Assembly: GCA_963920525.1 (NCBI GenBank)
Contig: OY986435.1
Location: forward strand, 97,014,727 to 97,078,726
Source: Dichetophora obliterata
Taxonomy: Eukaryota > Arthropoda > Insecta > Diptera > Sciomyzidae
Length of the DNA stretch: 64,000 nt
Direction: 5' to 3'
The notes under the pieces are model-generated. The model was not told the DNA's origin, did not search any database, and was given only the letters and a program-made list of their open reading frames with translations. The translations under genes were made by a program, and so were the position numbers. Below, piece after piece: positions 58,414-64,000 of the stretch; positions within the stretch are counted from its first letter, which is position 1, and the number at the start of each line of letters is the position of its first letter.

Positions 58414-61400
58414 ATCTTGGTAGTATTCGCTAACAGGTTAAAGTGTACTTTTTTAGTATCTTTATGTTTGGTTAACTGTGTCTGTGCTGTCTCAGTGTCT
58501 AGGGAGGCTGGTTTTATTCTATCGATGTTGACTGTTGTGTTAGTGTTATGTCTACGAATTGTGAAATATTTTGGTGTTCTCTCAACCACTTTGAAGGGGC
58601 CATCGTACGGTTCTTGTAGTGTTTTGCGGATCGTGTCGTTGCGTACGAAAACAAAGTTACAAGTACTGAGGGCTCGAGGTATATACGATTGGAAGTTAGT
58701 GTTATGATGCGTAATGTTTGACTTTTTGTTTTCTACTACCTCTTTAAGTTTGGCTAAGGTGTCCGATGGATTAAAATTCTGACTGCTATGTATTACTAGT
58801 TGCTGTGGTAGCCTGAGTGTTTGCCCAAATACCATCTCAGCGGGTGAAGCTTTAATGTCTTCTTTGACCGTGGACCTGAGTCCTAGAAGAATTAGTGGCA
58901 ACTCGGTGTACCAATTTGTCTGATTGTTGCTTGCTATTATAGACGTCTTCAGTTGACGATGAAACCTTTCTACAATCCCGTTAGCTTGTGGATGATAAGC
59001 AGAAGTGGTAATGTGTTTGCTTCCTAGATTCTTAACGAAGTTTCTAAAAGTTGTGGACGTGAATTGAGGTCCTCGATCAGTGGTAATTTCCAAAGGAACT
59101 CCGAAACGTGAGATGTATTCTTTTTGGAGTGTATCTACGACAGTGTTAGCGTTAGTATCTTTAGTTGGATACGCTTCGGGCCAACGTGTGTTTCTGTCAA
59201 CTAGGATAAGCAAATATCTGTAACCTTGTGATATTGGTAAGGGACCAACTATATCGACGTGAACGTGTTCAAAACGTCCGTGTGGAATGTCTATCTTTTG
59301 TGGGATTGTCTTCGTATGTTTGTGTATCTTTGCTCGTTGGCATCTAATGCATTCTTGTGACCATTTATTGATTTGTGCGTTCATTTTAGGCCAAAAATAT
59401 CTTTGTGTAATGAGTTTTCGAGTAGCTGAGTGTGAAATGTTATGTATTTGTTCGAAAATTTGTTTGCGTAATGTTTGTGGGATATATGGACGTGTTTTTA
59501 AATTAGTTTGTTCGCACCAAATTTTAATGTTAAGTATTGGTATGTGTGCTTGTTCTAGTTTGTAAATATGTTTGTTTAGTATTTCCTGTAGTTCTGAATC
59601 TATATTTTGTTCTTTGTGTAGAGTTTTGAGATTAATCTCTGAGGTTGTGAAAGCCTCTATCTCAGCTCTTGAAAGTGCGTCTGCTACGGTGTTATCTGTA
59701 CCTTTAATGTGTCTGATGTCGTTGGAAAACTGTGCGATGTATTCTAAATGTCGTATTTGTCTTGGACTTCTCTCAGTTTTTGAATGTAATGCTGAAGTTA
59801 GTGGTTTGTGATCCGTGTATATGGTAAATGTGCGTCCTTCTAAATAGTGTCTAAAGTGTTTAATTGTGAGGTAAATGGCTAGTAGTTCGCGATCGAACGT
59901 GCTGTATTTTATTTCTGTAGTAGATAATTTTTTTGAAAAGAATGCCAGTGGTTCTGTTTCTTGATTATGTTCTTGTTGTAAGACTGCGCCTATAGCGGTG
60001 TTTGATGCATCCACCGCGATAGAAAGTTTTGCTTTACTATTGAAATGTTTAAGTAGTGTTTCCTTAGCGAAACTTTCTTTTATCTCTGCGAATGCTTGTG
60101 TTGTGTTTTCTGTCCATGTTAAGTGTTTGTCCTTTGTTTTTGTTGCTGTAGTTACCATTTCGTAAATGTGCGTGAGTGTGTGTGCTAGTTTTGGAATGCA
60201 TCTGTGGTAGTAGTTAATCATCCCGATGAATTTCTCCATTTGTTTGACTGTTTCTGGTTTTGGGTAGTCTTTTATGCATTGAATTCTATCGGGAGATGGT
60301 TGTATGCCTTTGTTTGAAATTGTGTAACTTAGAAAATTTATTTTGTCCACGCCGAAAATACATTTATTGGGTTTGATGTTTAGTCCGTAATTGTCTAGTC
60401 TTTTAAAAACTAAATTTAGGTGTCTAATGTGTTCTTCTTCTGTCTCACTGGCCACTAAAATGTCATCAAGGTATACGAAAACGAAGTCTAGTTCTCTCAG
60501 TACTTCGTTGATAAATCGTTGGAATGTTTGAGCTGCGTTTCGTAAACCGAATGGCATTCTTAGGAACTCAAACATTCCGAACGGTGTGGTGATTGCAGTT
60601 TTATGTATGTCTTCTGTAGCCATGGGTATTTGGTGATATGCTCTGATTAAGTCTAATTTTGAAAATATGTGTTTATTGTGTAAGTCTATATTCAAGTCGT
60701 GTATGTGTGGTAAAGGGTTCCGGTCTGGAATTGTAATTGCGTTAAGTCTTCTATAGTCACCACAGGGTCTCCAGTCATTCACATCCTTTTTAGGTACCAA
60801 GTGTAGAGGAGACGCTGACATGGAGTCTGAAGGACGACAAATGCCTACTTTAATTAAAAAATCAAATTCTTTTTTAACAATTTTGTATTTGTTAGAGTCT
60901 AGGCGTCTGGGTCTGGAAAAAGGTAGCTGTCCTTCTGTAGTTATATGGTGTACTGTTTTGTGTTTAACTGGTTTGTTGTAGTCTGCTTCTGTAGTCAGTG
61001 ATGGATAATTTTTGAGTATATTTGTGTATTTGTTTTCTAGTGAAATTAGTTTAGGTAATGTTTCTGTGAATGCTGTGATGGCGTTGACTGTTAATTGTGT
61101 AAGTGGATCAATGAGCTTTTTGTGTTGTAAGTCTATTAGGAGTCCGTATTTTGTTAAAAAATCTGCTCCTATGATCGGTCGTGTGATGTCTGCTAATATG
61201 AATGTAAAAGGAAAGTCACATCTTAGTTTTAAATTTACGTTTAGTAATTTCTTGCCAAAAGTCGCAATCGTGCTACCGTTAGCTGCTGTCAGTATTAAGT
61301 CTGAATTTTTTTGATGTGGTCTAAATTTATTTACGGAAAGTACTGATACTTCAGCTCCGCTGTCTATTAAAAAATTTATGTGGTTGTCATTGTCATAAAT

Positions 61401-61485
61401 AAAAAGACGGCGTGTTAGAATTGTTTGACTTCCATTATTAGCCGTCGCAATTATGGAGTCACCTAGTTTGTCGAATTGTGTTGTG

Positions 61486-61510
61486 TTGTGTTGTGTTGTG
61501 TTGTGTTGAG
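61486..61510. repeat. (TGTTG)n microsatellite in the gag-pol junction
   Basis: About five to six pentamer units between the knuckle and protease. The frame remains open across it in this copy. Length change here would shift pol relative to gag. Confidence 0.9.
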
Positions 61511-61529
61511 TGTCGTTTTGTCTGAATGA

Positions 61530-61590
61530 ACATGGTTATTCACATCGTCTAGCTGCCCTACCAAATCTAAAGTGGTATCTGCATACCCAG
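61530..61590 (-). pseudogene. Gag CHCC zinc knuckle between two in-frame stops
   Basis: Read in the shared gag-pol frame, the segment has Cys, then two residues, His, nine residues, Cys, and a second Cys four positions on, with the TAA at 61536-61538 replacing one residue between the last two cysteines. This C-x2-H-x9-C-x3-C arrangement distinguishes the CsRn1 branch from the usual CCHC knuckle. Confidence 0.8.
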
Positions 61591-61601
61591 TTGACAGGTC
61601 G

Positions 61602-62465
61602 TTATATGCTTCTTGAAGGGGATCTACGTTTTGGGTATCTTTGGTAATTTGTTTCTCGTGAATTATTACGATATCGATCGTTTTTTAGTTCTTGGACCTC
61701 AATTGCCAGTTTTTTGAAACTTGTTAGAATCTTTGAGGTCGTTTCGGCAAACGATTGCGTAATCATCGTGAGTTCAGTAGATTTAGGGATGCGTTGGGTA
61801 TAATTGCCAACTGAAGCTACTTCTGTTTCTGACATAACTTCCCACAGTTTGTCAGCTAATCTCAATAATTCATCTAAGTCTTTGTGATTAGATCCGGTCA
61901 ATGCTATATTGAGACTTTTGGGGAGCTTTCGTAGCCAAATTTTAGAGATTAATTCACTATCAACTGTGGTACCGGCCAACATGAGTAGTGCTCTATAGAA
62001 TTGAGATGGTTTTTGGTCACCCATCTCGGTGCCAGACAGAATTTTGTCGAACCTCTTAGTCTCGCTCAGAGTGTGTCTATCGATTAATGTTCTTTTTAAA
62101 TCTTCATATAAATTTGAAGACGGAGGTTTTTGAATAAAGTCGAGCACCGTTATGATAACCTCTTGAGGTAGAGCTGTAACTAGGTATTCGTACTTTGTTT
62201 TGTCAGTGGAAATTCCTTTTGATTGAAATTGAATTTCTGCATGGACGAACCATGCGTCTGGACAAGTTGTCCAAAATTGTGGCAATTTAACTGATGCCGC
62301 TTGAATTTCTGACCGCATTGGAGTGTCAAATGGATTGACGAAATCAGTCTGGAAATGTATAAGGGGACGATGGTCGCCTTCGCCAAAGTGAGCGAGAGGG
62401 TCAGAAGTTTGTGAAGGTATAGGTGTTTGCCTAGGAACGGGTGGTGGTGTGTGTGACAGACTCAT
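61602..62465 (-). pseudogene. gypsy gag (capsid part), stop before the zinc knuckle
   Basis: A 287-codon frame with a Pro-rich N-terminus and a capsid-like core (PDAWFVHAEIQF, TKYEYLVTALPQEVI, SGTEMGDQKPSQFYRAL, LRKLPKSLNIAL) typical of CsRn1-branch Gag, which forms the particle around element RNA. It ends at a TAA (61602-61604) after a basic stretch. In the same frame just beyond it lies the expected Cys/His knuckle (about 61530-61590), itself cut by a second TAA (61536-61538). So the nucleic-acid binding part is lost from this copy unless stops are read through. Confidence 0.88.
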
Positions 62466-63460
62466 AATTTCCTAAAATGTATGCCTATTAGTGTATTTCC
62501 TAACTTGTGTTGCCCTAGTGCAGTGGAGTGCCTACGAATATGATACAATTGGTTTCTTACGTCCCGATTGTATAATATTCGTTAAAAGAAGCTAAGTGTG
62601 TACCTCGTGAGAAACTAGAATAACAAGGCAACCTGAAAAAATTTTTATAAAATGTAACAAACAAACAGTATTTACATAAATTGTCAAAAAAAAATTTAAC
62701 ACAGTATACAAAAATATTTTTTTATGTAGAAAGAAAATTGTTGTTGCTGCTAATGTTGTTGTTGTTTTTGCTGTTAATGTTGTTGTTGTTGTTGCTGCTG
62801 CAAATGTTGTTGTTGTTGCTTTTATTGCTGCTGTTGTTGTAGATGTTGTTGTTATTACTGCTACTGTAGTTGTTTTGTTGTTGTTGTTGTTTAGTTTTTG
62901 TTGTTGTTGTTGTTGTGGCTTTGGCTAGTGGAAGCGACGACTGATGAGGAACTTGAAGTGGAGGTGGCGTTGACGGGTATTTTTTGATGTATAAATTTAG
63001 TTGTATTAAGCGATTCTGGTAATTTTCCTCTTGATTTGGATCCTCACGAGTTCTTATTGGTGCACTTGCATTTGTTGTTGTAAGTCTGGCTGCTTGCTGA
63101 CATGACATGAGAGTTGAGACTAATGCGTTCCTTGGACGTATGCGTAGGAGGCGACTTCCGTATGCAGCCAACTTTTTGCAAATGTTGTGCAAAAGTAGTA
63201 TGATGGAAATTCGAGGACGGCAAGGTTGTTGATATATTAGGGAGAGCAGGTGCTACAGGCGTTGGCGATGGTAGCGAGGCCGGAGATGTTGGCGGACTCA
63301 CTATGGTTTCCAAAAGCAGTGGCGTTTGCCAGAGCGACGGTGCTGGCAATGAAGTTTGATGTTGTTGTAACTGCGGCTGCTGTTTTTGCTATTTTGGACG
63401 CACAATGCCGATACTTGTAGTTGTTGGTTTTTGTAGTTCGTCTCCTGGCAGGATCGCCAG
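62466..63460 (-). other. Retrotransposon leader with CAA/GTT triplet repeats
   Basis: Roughly 1 kb between the 5' LTR and gag. Minus-strand CAA/CAG runs at about 62740-62930 give Gln- and Asn-rich frames (62722-63192), and Pro/Ser-rich frames occur at 63044-63349. These are low-complexity and do not resemble a known protein, though a leader peptide cannot be ruled out. Confidence 0.6.
63447..63460 (-). promoter_or_regulatory. Primer binding site next to the 5' LTR
   Basis: One base after the LTR end, the minus strand reads TGGCGATCCTGCC. TGG complements the CCA end of a tRNA and is the usual start of a primer binding site, where reverse transcription begins. The tRNA identity was not settled. 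Confidence 0.7.
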
Positions 63461-63861
63461 TATTTGGTGCACAACAAACTTTTGAATTTTGATCTATAAT
63501 TTTTATTTTTTAATATATATTTTTTTTTAAACTCTTTATTTGAAAATATTTTATTCAACTGAAATTTTCAAATGAAAATTTCTGATTGATACAAATATGA
63601 ATATTTATACAAATGTTTTTATAATAACAAGTATTTATAACAAAGTGTAAATAAATGAACATAAGAATAATATAAATGTTAAGTTGAGGTAAGTAAGATG
63701 TAAATTAATAATCAACAATAGGTAAGTACAATGTAAGTTAAGAATCAACGAGAAGGTAAGTAAAATGTAAGTTGAAAATCAATGTAACAGAAGATAAGTA
63801 AAATGGAAGTTAGGAATTCAACTAATGTGGTGATGCAACTTAAAGTTATTGAGTCACCACA
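63461..63861 (-). repeat. 5' LTR of the gypsy element (uninterrupted)
   Basis: 401 bp. In element orientation it starts TGTGGTGACTCAATAAC and ends GTGCACCAAATA. It preserves the empty TA site (AATAATATAAATG) that the mariner occupies in the other LTR. It would carry the element's promoter. Confidence 0.93.
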
Positions 63862-64000
63862 ACTCCATATACATTGAAAAAACAGTATCATTCAATAGCT
63901 GCGTTCCCGTATTCGTTGATCTAGAGCGCGCCTCTATTTTATTCACAAAACAAAAACAAAAACTAAAACCAGCTCGATTTCTAGCTCTATTTCTGATCTT
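63862..64000. other. Flanking DNA right of the retrotransposon
   Basis: It starts ACTCCATATACATTGAAAAA, which continues the target repeat seen at 56660-56695 and (inverted) at 54544. No gene is visible before the window ends. Confidence 0.6.

Larger units (their letters stand above)
58389..61601 (-). pseudogene. gypsy pol: protease, reverse transcriptase, RNase H, integrase
   Basis: An open frame runs from about 61535 to the stop at 58389, with an internal ATG at 60821. Protease: [13 protein letters not shown] near 61340-61375. [29 protein letters not shown] and the YLDD box. RNase H: Asp in [14 protein letters not shown], Glu in FDRELLAI, Asp in YTDHKPL and ADALSR. Integrase: a His/Cys zinc region ending CIRCQRAK, then [19 protein letters not shown] and [12 protein letters not shown], giving the D-D-E triad. 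Catalytic motifs look intact. The stop codon abuts the 3' LTR, and the final KKEGE residues are encoded by the polypurine tract. It is in the same frame as gag, separated by two TAA codons. Confidence 0.93.
56696..63861 (-). mobile_element. CsRn1-like Ty3/gypsy LTR retrotransposon (minus strand)
   Basis: Two LTRs (56696-58388, containing a nested mariner, and 63461-63861) enclose a leader, gag and pol with protease, RT, RNase H and integrase in that order. There is no envelope frame. Gag with a C-x2-H-x9-C-x3-C knuckle and the pol wording fit the CsRn1/Kabuki branch. The LTRs differ by about 4 substitutions and one T-run length change over 400 bp, so insertion was recent. Two in-frame stops interrupt the gag-pol frame. 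The flanks match a repeat at 54544, but no exact short target duplication is visible. Confidence 0.92.

Noticed and set aside
58389..60821. Complete functional pol beginning at the ATG at 60821
   Set aside because: The ATG is only the first one after an upstream stop. Protease and the N-terminal part of RT continue in the same frame well before it, so it is not a true start.
62722..63192. Gln/Asn-rich protein gene
   Set aside because: It is encoded by a CAA/CAG triplet run within the retrotransposon leader. There is no domain, and the frame depends on the microsatellite.

Overview
The window looks like transposon-rich intergenic chromosome from a higher fly (Diptera, Brachycera). The evidence is an AT-rich background, fly-type repeat families (a LOA-clade LINE with a CCTAACCTAAC-type tail, a rosa-type DD41D mariner relative, a CsRn1-like Ty3/gypsy element, Helitrons starting TCTATATATATAAAA) and one recognisable nuclear gene, the fly form of cytochrome c oxidase subunit 6A. 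Genus cannot be decided from sequence alone. There are no operons, bacterial genes or CRISPR arrays.

Layout. 1-2280: AT-rich DNA with simple repeats and a candidate foldback repeat. 2281-7460: a decayed LOA-type non-LTR retrotransposon on the minus strand (ORF1 at 6358-7458, broken ORF2 below it), cut by a small DNA transposon at 2457-3175. 8468-8932: a MITE. 10629-12503: a TA-flanked element carrying a long hairpin, a tRNA-like stretch and a nested TTAA-flanked MITE. 13220-13920: a degenerate tandem repeat. 15.4-18.3 kb: less repetitive DNA with one unexplained 197-codon ORF. 18904-23974: a TTAA-flanked MITE split by a 4.57 kb Helitron-type insertion that holds inverted repeats and a 575 bp (AGTAT)n array. 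24-29.5 kb: AT-rich DNA, a Helitron 5' end and degenerate repeats. 29555-29999: the 3' end of an RTE-like LINE. 30357-30686: COX6A. 31808-32498: an uninterrupted copy of the TTAA MITE. 32929-33237: a tRNA-derived SINE with a target duplication. 35269-35633: a short Helitron. 36.5-43.2 kb: MITEs, a TIR element filled with Helitron modules, and a foldback. 45340-46010: a rosa-like transposase relic next to a TA-flanked MITE. 48150-49835: a Tc1-like element with TIRs of about 215 bp. 52368-53300: a rosa-type element. 53.5-56.6 kb: a cluster of foldbacks and MITEs. 56696-63861: a nearly complete CsRn1-like LTR retrotransposon with a 1286 bp mariner inside its 3' LTR.

How the parts relate. Most of the annotation is nested insertion history, and several layers can be proved inside the window because an empty site is also present. 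The MITE at 31808-32498 is the empty site for the Helitron at 19294-23864. The right LTR at 63461-63861 is the empty site for the mariner at 56912-58197. The likely expressed host gene is COX6A, and its immediate surroundings (repeat modules on both sides) leave open whether it is the parental gene or an inserted copy.
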